Shown here one piece after another: positions 26,601 through 38,600 of a stretch of DNA of 64,000 nt; positions within the stretch are counted from its first letter, which is position 1; every line of letters begins with the position of its first letter. A program made the position numbers and the translations under genes. The stretch covers positions 78,298-142,297 of the forward strand of contig JASANE010017524.1 of assembly GCA_030248225.1 (NCBI GenBank), read 5' to 3'. The DNA comes from Trileptium ribeirensis (taxonomy: Eukaryota; Nematoda; Enoplea; Enoplida; Thoracostomopsidae). The notes below the pieces were generated by a model that did no database searches, was not told where the DNA came from, and worked only from the letters and a program-made list of their open reading frames with translations.

Positions 26601-29600
26601 AATGCCATGGTAGTATAATACTTAATGATACAGGATTTTTGTAAACTTACTATAACGCAGGATGTTTTTTCAAAATGGACACTGGATCCAGACTGGTTCT
26701 AATTCCGCTTTTACTGGGTCTGTTTTATAATATTCTTGATCTGGAGCAGGTAAAATATGTGTAAGCATAACCAAATAACTAGAAGTTTAACACATGTATA
26801 TGCACATATCATGTGTATAGGGACTGAGGGTGCATCACGCGGAAAATTTTTGTAGTTATGGCTAAAATTATGAGGAAAACAAGGGAAATTATGAAGAAAA
26901 AGTGAAAATTATTTTGCAAAAAAAGTTACTTCAACAGAGAATTTTGTCAAAATGGTAGATTAAAACAAAATTTATGTCATACTGGGTCCAGCGTGTACGT
27001 ATTGGAGATGACTGGGTCTAATCAGGAAATGTGTCTGCTCCCACTCGTTGACCCAAAAAAATCCAGTATTTCATGTTTAAAAATATTTACAATCCAGAAG
27101 GTGTGATTTTAAACGATTAATAAATCAAATTTAGTTGAACATTTGGTGTTTCTGGCGAGCGGAGGGGACGGGGTTTCGCGGGACCTAAGGCAATAGTTAA
27201 GGACCTCTCGGGGTCAAGTCTGAAATGCGTATTATGTGTATGTACATATATGTGTCGTTTTATGTACGTCTGCGTCAGTACGACTGCATTCTCTGACTGA
27301 CATGGGCAATAAATGTCAAAAGTTCCTAAAATTGCACCTTACATTGGCCGGAAATAAAATTTTCTCGGGGTCAAAATCAAAAAATATTTGTTCTAATTTG
27401 TAGGCGGGGAAGTCCCCCTTCCCCTCTAGAATTTAATACATTTCATGAATATGTGGAACTTCGATACAGGGATTCCCTTCACACTGTGAGTAAGTTAATT
27501 TTATTTTGTTTTAGAAAGTTTCGATATTTTGAACTTGCTTCTTCATTTTTCTAAAAATTCGTGAATCGGAAAAAATGGCCGCCTTATTTTGCTGGTGACA
27601 TGAAACAGGCATTTTCCTATGAATCGGCAGTGTTCCAATTTAGAAATTTTCAAATTTCTGTGTTTTTGAACAAAAAACTGTAATAAAATATAGCAAACGA
27701 ATTCAGAAACGCTGCAACAACTTTCTATTTGTGTTTGGGAACAAATGTTTCTTTTTTCCACCATTTATACTTGAAATAGATTTGACCAATTTCTTTATGT
27801 CAGCCCGGTGTTTTATACATACATGCGAAATATATTTACCAGTGGGAGCCCAAAATTGCCATCACAGCTAATTTCGAAGAGCCGCAAGGTAAATATTCAG
27901 ATATTATCTCTATCCATAAATATTTTAGCTGGAAAAATTAATCACCTTAAACAACCGGGAGTTGAAGTAAAGTCGCCGCTGAGCATTATTCAGGAATTGG
28001 TGGTATCGCGTGGAATTAATACAAAAATCGAGTATACATTTCTCAATGACGAAAACGGAACTACGGCGGCATCGGAACCCTCAACGACAGTTCCTAACAA
28101 AGTTTATAGAGTAAAAGTGAGTCGTAAAACATATCCCATGATATGCTTTAATAATTGTCACTAAATTGGATGTACCACTCAACTGTAGATCGCTTGGCCC
28201 TAAGATTAAACCAGTAAACGTAATAAATGCAACTGCAGATTGGCTCTAAGATTAAAGCAGTAAACATAATAAATTACAAAAAGTGAGCGGAGCAACAGGC
28301 AAAGCATTTTATATCTTATTGGTGTAAATATATTTCAACTAAATATTTAATCAATTTATAATAAATACCGTGTTTTGGACAAATGATGTCAAATCCACAG
28401 TACAGAAAGCATACACGATAAAACTTTTCAGCTTTAAAAGTCACATTTGTCATAAGCTGCATACAAAACTCTAAAAATCAGTAAGTTTTAGAGTTTGCAT
28501 AAAATTAACTGATTTGCATGCACGACCAAGTCTTAGAGCTTAATAAATGTCATATTCGTCATCAGCCACATAGAAAACCCCCATCATCAGCATTTTTTCA
28601 TTACCGAGCACTTTGAAATTTTCCAAAAAATTTGCCAATGAATAATTAATTAGCTAATTAAATAACTAATTAGCATGTTTTTAAGATTCTCTAGCAGTAC
28701 TAAGCACCATATTTGTAATCAGCACTGCGAAATGTAGTATACGTACTAAAATAATAGCTTTACACTAATTATTCATTAAAAATCATTTGAAAATGCTAAA
28801 AATAGGATAACACGCTTAACTAAATAGGTAATTCCTAATTAATTAAAACAAATTTTCACAAAAACTATATTTCTTCCACGTGAAGAATATTTAGGTGTTT
28901 CAAACAAAAAATTGAAATCGGCCCAGTAGTTATTGAGCAGTTCGACGGTGCCGATTTTACCCTGTCTGACGAAAACAAGAACTCCTCGCTTCGCTCAGCT
29001 CAACAACAGTGACGGTTAGATATTTTCTCTATCGTGCAATGCGACACCGGTGGCATCGCTAGAACATTTTGATGTGACATATATAGTGAGCTGAGATTCG
29101 CAAATAGTATAGCTGAAAGTGATGACCGTTTGTGTAATCTACTTAACCGTATCAAAATGTGTTATGTTTTTAAAAGATATTCGCTATTTTCCTGTTGCAT
29201 AATGGTGATGATTTTCTAACGTCAGTTCATGTTGGTGGACTGTGGCAGTGGCGTCTTTATGCATTGTTGAGTGAAAGCTGTCTTCGTAACTAAAAAACTG
29301 TGGATTACGGTCTGAAGTTGCGAAAAGCTTGCTTTACTATGCTGCTTTATGAAATATTCAACGTAGCTTCACTTTTTTAAAAGTTCTCTCTGGGACACAC
29401 AAACAGGGTCGCAAATACGTTGCGACGTCAGGGAGAAGCCAGATATCGCTACATCGGTAAAATTTAACCACAACTACGAACGGACTGAGATTATAAACAA
29501 TCTCGTGGGCCGTTCACGAAAAATTATTATTCGTTTAAACAGCTTGGGATTGCTAACCGAATTTGAACGCTAACGCCTTATAATAAATTTTGTCAGTAAC

Positions 29601-32600
29601 TGTACGAAGTATTATAATCATACCGTCAATTTTTAGCTTACGGTGGGCGATAAATCGTTTATCGGCGCTGCTATGGGAAAGAAAAATGCAAAAATTAGCG
29701 CTGCCCGGCGTGCAATTAACGAGCTATTCGATTTGGATTTGCCGACAGCCGCAGTGAATCGTCCTATGGCGGTTTTTCCGCCTGTTGCTGAAGCTTTCCC
29801 TATGTTCGGTGACGTCCAGCCTGAAACGGATACCAACTATGCCGTCGGACGTCAGGTAAAAACCATCTTTCTTGTTGTTTTATAATGATGTTTTCATCCA
29901 TCAGTCTAATTTAGGAGTTTTAAAATGATAACACAAAACAATGAATGATGATAATCTAGCAATAACGTGTATTGCTACAAATATGAGAAGCCAAACGTTA
30001 CCAATTATTTCGAAAGCTTCTTTCGTGAATAGTCGGTAAGAAAGCGACTGATTATTACAAAATTATTTATAAAATTTTACCACTGACGTAAACATTGTTC
30101 GCACAAGTGTAACAAATCGAAAACCCGCTAGGTACGCGTAACTATGAATTTTGGGTGAATGAATACAGCGCGAGCAGCGGTCATTTCTGGTGAATTTGGC
30201 GACTCATTACTAAAGTGTAGAGTATCATGTAATGGCTTAGTTAAGTTTAGTTTACCACGACATTCTGTTTAGTCGAAATATAACTTTGTTCCATTATAGC
30301 GCTAAGCAAATGTTATTTTTTATTATTAGTCTGGGCTCTCTATGCGCTGAAAATTGGGCCTGGGGGCATGAAATGAGGGGCTGCCAGTTTCAGTCGGAGG
30401 CTTTAAAATTTCAGTATTTTTAGGAAATATTGAAGTAAAAAGTAAAATGCTTCAAAACATTTCAAATATGTGATAACAGCGAATTTTAAACTAATTGTAA
30501 CGATGTTTCTGAAATCTCTGGGTTTTGAATGGATTTAGTGAAAATCTTGGTCATTTTTGTGGCATTAAATTACTCGGAGCCCACAGCTTTAGCCATGAGG
30601 CACTCGCTCCCCGAACCCCGTACTAAGCTGTTCTTTTCAAGGATATAATGTCACGCCTATCAGGTGGACTTGGACCAAAGATTTCTTTATGTAGTGAAAA
30701 ATTCGTTGAAAAGTTTATTTTAACTTTAATAGATGTTTTTGCACTGTGTTTCTACTTTTGATTAAACATCGTGTCGAGTAGTTTTCCATTTTTTGCAATC
30801 CCGACTTACGTATTATATTTTCAGTATCCTTCAGCTGTTCCAGCAATTGCCGATCATATAGCTACCCTTGTTCAAACAAAATACGCTGAAGTTTGTAGTG
30901 CGAATGGTTTGTTGGCCGGAAAAGAAATTGCCGGCTTTGTAATAACTACAGGGCACAGTATTGAAGATGCGTTTGTTGTAAGCATTGGGACAGGTAAAGG
31001 ATTCGTTTACACATTCACTGACTATAAGTTAGATCAACAACCGTGAGTGGTAAGCTTGCGCGCGAACAAAATTTATAGTCAACAGTTTCCACTAGTTAAA
31101 CAATTTAAATAATCCCTTTGAAAACAACGAAATCAAACATTGTTCGGCAGGTCACAGGGAGTAATACAATGTCATTGGTAAATATTACGTTGGTAATAGA
31201 CATGTTTGAAAAAATCAAGACATCTTTTTCAGCAGCATCGGAACTATTTGCAGATTTAACAAATGAAAACCACGAAATCAGGCCTGTTTCGTGGGTGTGT
31301 TACGAGATACAGTCACTAGCACAATTATTATACGAGTATACCGGTCATATTTGCATCATTTTTACAACCACCAAAAATCTTCACTCTAGTAGATATAACA
31401 ACTTACAGCATTAAATGACTGAAAACAACGAAGTCAGACATGGTTCAGTCCGGAAGGTTGAGAGATATGATACTATTCCAAAAAGTACACCGATCATGCA
31501 TACGGTTGAAAGAATCATCACGGTTTCTAGTAATGCCGAAAATTTTTACAATGCCAAATTTGACAAATTAAAACATTTGATCAAAGCCCCTTAATCTTGG
31601 ATAATTCGAAGGAAGGACTGAGACACTCAGTGATATTTCCAAAATAGCTAGCCTATGTTGAATTTTGTAAAGCTATTTGTCAGTAAACGGCGAAAAGACG
31701 TGTTCCCTTAAAGCTCGGGGGATGTATGATACTGACATTTGCTGTCTTAACGCACGGGCTCGAAAACTGGACGCTCATCAAGGAAGTCGAGGGCTTAATT
31801 GCGAAGACTGATGGGCGGATGCTCTGATGGTTGTCAATGATGAAGTAGGAAGAAATGATTGCTGGTGAAACCCGTTCATAATATTGTGGGGCTGGCACCT
31901 ATGGAGCAATGATGCGGAAGAAACTGCTCAGGTGGCTTGGCCTTACATGTTGTAGCAGTAGTCCTTTGCTAGTAATAGCACAAGAAGTGCAGTTGACCTG
32001 GTGCCAAGTGGGAGACTACAAAACAGTGACAAAGTTTGATCTACGGCTTTCCCCGTACATAATAATACATCGAATGTACAAAATGTTTCAAGGTGCCAAT
32101 AATTGGGGTTACTCATTTTATTGCTAGTTTAAGTTAAATTGTGATATAGGGTCTATACGTCGATATTTGAATTGATTAAAATATATTATTCATTTAAAAA
32201 TACAGCAATGCCGATGAAAATAAGCCAGCTTGTTCGTACTCTGAATGAATGTCACGCCGAATTGATTGGTGGTTTTGGTCCGTTGCTGTTTTTTTATCGT
32301 CAACAACTGAGTGACATTTGTTTTGAGTGATCCCATTATTATTATGAATATTTTGAATTTATTCTTCTAGGAACAAAATGCATCGATGCTGGTAAAATGA
32401 GCCAGTCTGGTCTTGCCTTGAACGACTGTCACGCCGAAGTGATTGCTCGACGTGGTCTGTTGCTGTTTTTCTATCGTCAACTAGCTGAAATTCGGTCCCA
32501 GTCGACAGCCGCAACTTCGTCGATATTTGAGTTACGCCAAAAGCACGACGGATATCGACTTAAGGTATTGTTTTGCGTTGTGTTTTGTGTCAGTTTCTAC

Positions 32601-35600
32601 GTTAATAGTTAATTTTTGTACAATTTTGTTGCCGGTCAATATTATGTTGCTCTGAGTTACATTTATTTCTGATTACAATTGGAAAGCCTATACGCTTTGA
32701 ACGTAGAACCGTTTCTTATCTTAAGTGAAAAAAAACAGTCTAATATTTTTGAACAGGTTGGCGGTACAACATAAAAAGCAGTTTTTATTCTAACGAATAT
32801 CGGAATTTTTAAGCTATTGTGCTTCATTATCGCTTCTTGTATGTTTATTAACTCAAAAAAACAGTCTAATATTTTTGAACAGGTTGGCGGTACAACATAA
32901 AAAGCAGTTTTTATACTAACGAATATCGGAATTTTTTAGCTATTGTGCTTCATTATCGCTTCTTGTATGCTTGTTAACTCAAAAAAACAGTCTAATATTT
33001 TTGAACAGGTTGGCGGTACAACATAAAAAGCAGTTTTTATTCTAACGAATATCGGAATTTTTAAGCTATTGTGCTTCATTATCGCTTCTTGTATGTTTAT
33101 TAACTCCAAGGTATCTTAAATGAAAATTTTTTTTAACATTGTTGTGCTGTGAAACGTTACTGCTTAAAATAGAGCGTTGTCGGCATATTAAGTTTTTACG
33201 AACAAGCGATCAGTTGTCGTATACCTTTTAGGCAGATTGAGTTGGGATGCTGTTGGGCAATTTTTATAGTCGTTCGAGGTCTGTTATTCGAAACGGGATA
33301 TTTTTTGGATGGGGTTCTGTTGTAGTTTGTTTGTATGATTTTGGCTGTGCTTGTAGTGGAAAATTGTCTGCTGCCATACAAATGATTGCACAGGCAAAGT
33401 CGTATTGCTAACTCGCGAGTGGAAACGCAGCGATTGTGCCTAGTGTTTGTTTAGCGACAATAACTTGTCAGTTTCTAGCAAGTTTATTAAATTAATGTAA
33501 ATATTAGCCAATTTCAGCAAAAGTGTATCGCGATTTTTTACTCTGTAATTGCCTAACACTTGCCGCATTGAACGCATGCCACGCAAATACAATTGCTTTC
33601 TTTTTATCAGATTGGAAAGCCAAAGACCCATTTTAGTTAAAAAAATTGAGAAAATACCAAAATTTGATCACTTTTGTTGTCAAAACATAGTATTTTTGGT
33701 CCCTGAAGGATCTACAAAATATCAGTTTGTAAAATTTCGAAACTATCGTGTTCTACGCGTTAAGGTTGTGTAAATCCATCGCCTTCTTCCAAAATAAAAA
33801 GTAACTGCTGGTAAAATTTTTCAACTATTATAGGGGTATTTTAAACATTTATGTGGAGCTCGAAATTTGGTTGTAGCATTCGATGTGCACATTTTCTTTA
33901 TTTCCATCTATTTTTGAAATCATTCCACTGATCTGTTGTATACTAGCATGACCTCAGTAATCACGATGTTTTCAATTTTTGTCGGGTTTGTATGATTTTG
34001 GTCAGGAAATCGGAGAGCATTCATCATAAAGCTATGTGCAATGCATTAAATAAAAAACTTTCAAGGAACTTTTTTTCAATAGCATTAAATTGACAACATT
34101 GCTCGTTACAAATTATTTAGTATATTGCAGCATAATTAATTTGTTTAACTATGTTTTTCTTCGTGGTATAAAGATTTTCATGGTCACTATATCTAAAATC
34201 GCATACGGCCCAAATATGTTGTGCAGCTGGGTTTATGTTTTAATATTAGTCTGGCTTCTCCAAATATGAGTAGAAGGGAGTCCCAGGTATCGTAATCCCC
34301 TTCGGTTCGTTCCCCAGTTCATGTCTGGAGATAAATAATGGCTGCTACCCAGCACATACACCCCCAAGTCCCGCAGGTATCTTCCTGTGTGCTAAAAATT
34401 CATTAACCAATTCGCTAAATCCTTTCTTTATTTGCATAAATTCTACTATGTCTTTTAATTACTCGGAACTTACGTTTTATAAGAGTTTTGACTGTAGCTG
34501 GTCTCCTAATATAAACTGCATGGATTCGTTCTCCGGTTTTTTAGTTCGTACCAGTTCCAAACTGAGGAGCTTGGAAGTATAACTTTGACAGTTTGAAGAC
34601 GTAAGTCAGCAATTGCTTTTTTGCTTTGACCATTATTTTACTTTGCACAGGATACCGTACGTGTTCATCTCTACATTAGTTCGGCGCCGTGTGGTGATGG
34701 TCGAATTTTTTCGGTCTCCGATGTTCCCACAGCTTCTTTGGCCGAGGTTGATCCACACCGAGCCCGTCGGAACCGGGGCCTCCTGCGGTGAGTAATTAAT
34801 AAATAAATGTACCTGACACCTGCGAAATGTAGTCCGTTGAGAATAGAGATACATATATATATCGTTGCGGTGATATCGGAGCAACTATAAGAGCATGTTA
34901 TGTGGTAAATTGAAAGCTTCGAAATAATGTAGTCCTTCGTTGAGAATAGAGATACATATATCGTTGCGGTGATATCGGATCAACTATAAGAGCATGTTAT
35001 GTGGCAAATTGAAAGCTTCGAAATAATGTAGTCCTTCGTTGAGAATAGAGATACATATATCGTTGCGGTGATATCGGATCAACTATAAGAGCATGTTATG
35101 TGGCAAATTGAAAGCTTCGAAATAATGTAGTCCTTCGTTGAGAATATAAATACATATCGTTGCGGTGATATCGGAGCAACTATAAGAGCATGTTATGTGG
35201 CAAATTGAAAGCTTCGAAATAATGTAGTCCTTCGGTGAGAATAAAGATACATATCGTGGCGGTGATATCGGAGCAACTATAAGAGCATGTTATGTGGCAA
35301 ATGATGTCAAACGTTCGGTCGTTGAATATACTCATTCAGTACTCGCCAGAAATGATCGGAGCTAGCTCGCTCAAACTCATTTCTGGCGAGTATTGTATAA
35401 GGTACATAGCTACAAAAGATTACGGCACTGTCTCAAGCACACTAAATTTTATTTTACTGTTATAGCTACAGTTTGCCGGAATCAAAATGATCTTTGTGGA
35501 ATTATTACACGCAGTATTTAATTTACGATTTCTAGACAGGATTGCTTTCCTTATAAACAAAAATAAACTTAGCTTAGCTCATTTGGCTCTGTTTTTTATT

Positions 35601-38600
35601 TCATAAAATCGAGTCTACATCCATCCATACGCGTAATTGCCGCCGTATTGTAACCGGGACCAAATTTTACTCGTATGAAGCGGGTTTTTTCATAATTTCA
35701 GCTGTGCGAATTTTGTGCATTTAAAATTTTTACTGTAAATACTCTGCTTTTAGGCTTTTTTGAAACATGTATAAGCGTACAATTTCAATTTTTTTCTCTG
35801 TAATCAGTAATTTAGGTACATTTACTGCCAACATGTATAAAGCTATTACAGGCTTGTCGCACTATAATTATCGGCTAAATTTACACCTTCATTGTATAAT
35901 TCGACGTAACCGTTTGATGCATTTAATTTTTTCTTGTTCGCCGGGTTTTGGGAAAAAATTTTGAATTCGAGCTGTGTATTTTGTAATTTAGGTCTGCATT
36001 ATTTGTTGTGAAACCTTATGCAAACGTAGAAAAACAAACTGTGCTCCTAATAAGTCTTAACCAATAAATTATTATTCAATTTAGTACTGACAGTTGTTTT
36101 GCGGAACAATAAAGCTGTATAATCTATTTGGACAAATCAGGTTAATAGTAAATGTATTCTAGAAAAGCAAAATCGATTTGATTTATATAGGAATTATTTT
36201 CAGACAGAGCAGCATGCTGATTCTGAGTGGAATTTATTGACTATCGATTGTTAGTTACTAGTAGATGTAGTAAATTACAAAAAAGTGAGCGGAGCAATAT
36301 AGCCGCAATATATATAATATATTTTATTTATGTATACATGTATTTCAACTAAATAAACACCAGATTCACAATCATCACGGCGAGATGTAATATACGCACC
36401 AAAATAATAGTTTTACAATAATTATTCATTGAAAAATAAGCAATTTTTGTTTGAAAATGCTAAAAATAGGCTGATATGCTTAAGTAATTAGTTAATAAGT
36501 AACTAACTAAAGCAAATTTTTACAAAATCTATATGTCTTGCACGTGTCCCATATTAGGCCTTTCTAACAAAACGAATTTTTTTTAAATCGGCCCAGTAGT
36601 TATTGAGGAGTTCAACGGACGGACAGACGGTACCAAATTTTCCCACTCAGACGAAAATAAAGACGCCCCGGTCAATTATAGTTATCTGTAATATACAGTA
36701 TGTTTAACAGGAAATTCTGTTTTTCTGTGTTTCATGCGATATTTTCTATAGCTTGTTAAGCAACCTTTTGTCCAGAACTTCGGTATCGACACCTTTATTT
36801 TTCATTACTCGCCAGAAATGAGTGTCACCTTTCGAACAAAATTTATTATCGAACAACACTCGAATAGTTTTTAACACCTCTCGAACAAATATGAAAACGC
36901 TTCAACATTTCGAACACGCCTCGTACAAAATTCTAACAAAGTCTTGAATTTATCGAACAAACAGCACTCATTTCTGGCGAGTACAACAACTGTTTACTTA
37001 TTGATACTAGCTGTTGATAACCGTCGCAGGAAATTAAAACTGTGTACAGTTTGTGGAGAACTTTATAAATCAATAATTTCCGGTCTTACTGGCTACTGTT
37101 AATATAATAATCTATTGTATCATTGCAATAATTTGTGGGCATACGTATGAAAATGCATGTACTTGTGCTGGATTTGTTGTTTGTTTTTGGATATTGTTAG
37201 ATCACTGAATTACTACCAAAGACTGAGAGTCGATGATATCTCGTTTTATTGATAACACCTATAACTACTGTATAATCGTATTTTTGCGGAACTTTATCAT
37301 GCCAGTGTGCCAGTGATTAACCAAATCCGAAATATGGTATTAATATTATAATATGTACATATACATATACGGTAAATTATTAAAAGTAAGATAACGAAAC
37401 GTGTTCGTAGCTTGTTCGGTGTGAACAGTGCGCTTATAGTTGTTATTTAAGCGCGGTTAAACTGATGGGTTTCGTTGTTTTAAACTTACATTGGATTTTT
37501 CGGTAATCATGTGCTGCCGGCGCTTCCTTCGGGCACAAATGCTAATTTTTGGGAACAAAGTTGTTAAATATTGATACGTTTTTAATTTAGTTGTTTGTGG
37601 ACGGCTAAAATGGGTATATAGGTTTTTGGGCGACCAGACACAGTGAAAGCAATAGTGTTAACGTGATATGCTTCCAACGCGGCAAGAACCAGTACTGCTG
37701 CATGTACCACCATGATAAATATTGTGCTTGAAATAATTATTGTGTTATGATCAAGTACATACTGGCGTGATCATCTCTCTGTGCTTCGTAAACTGTTTAG
37801 CAATGTTTGAGGAATACCTGCTGGGAAATAAAAGGGCTATTAGGAGGTAGCTACTTGAGCGAACTCAAAATCTAAAATAGTTTTGTTTTATCTTAAATAC
37901 CGAGAAAAGCCTTGAACTTATGGTATGACTTGCTAATTTTGATTAGGAAATGGAAACTTTTGTTACAAATTTCGCCATGCAGATATAGAAAAGATATCAC
38001 ACCGAAACTTTTGATTCCGGCTTAAAATAAGCCAGAATCGAAATATTTTGCTGTTACAGGCAACGCATTGAAAACACCCAACCTTTTGGTTACGTATAAG
38101 TCTTGCCAGAGGCATCCCATCGAACAACGGAGACCAACAGAATCCTCTCGTCGAGAGCTGAAGTTTAGCTGGGATGCATTTTTATCAGAGCAGCCGTTTT
38201 TGAGCTATGAACCAAAAATGTTAAAAATACCAACATAAAATTTTTATAAAGCAAATTTTTGTATGTTGGGGTGAACGATATGGTTATAGGGTTATTTAAA
38301 CTGTTTAACTCGTTGGTTTCATTGTTTTAACTCCAGAATGGGTTATTAATCCTGCGGGGCGATGCCGGAGGAAAATTCTGATAAATTTTGCCTCCAAAAA
38401 TCGTCAAATTTCGTCACTTTTTCAATATAGATGTATGTAGGTCATTAGAACGCGTCTATAGGTTTTTGTTGGTGCTGAATTCTATAAAGCAATAATATTT
38501 CTTGGTATTCATTAAATAAGTCAAATGTTGTTCCTACATCATAAAAATAATACTTCAAATTATATTTATTCAAAAAATTTGTGATCTATAAATTTGAAAT

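Larger units (their letters stand above)
30994..32370 (+). other. ADAR intron 7
   Basis: 1.4 kb. It contains a decayed reverse-transcriptase C-terminal fragment (31726-31950) and the diverged tandem copy of the catalytic exon (32206-32330). An open frame at 31118-31414 resembles no family I know and is probably chance. Confidence 0.7.

Noticed and set aside
27804..27892. Extra small ADAR exon before exon 5 (after CAG at 27803)
   Set aside because: It works only with the less favoured exon 4 donor and adds sequence unlike dsRBDs; kept only as a possible alternative form.
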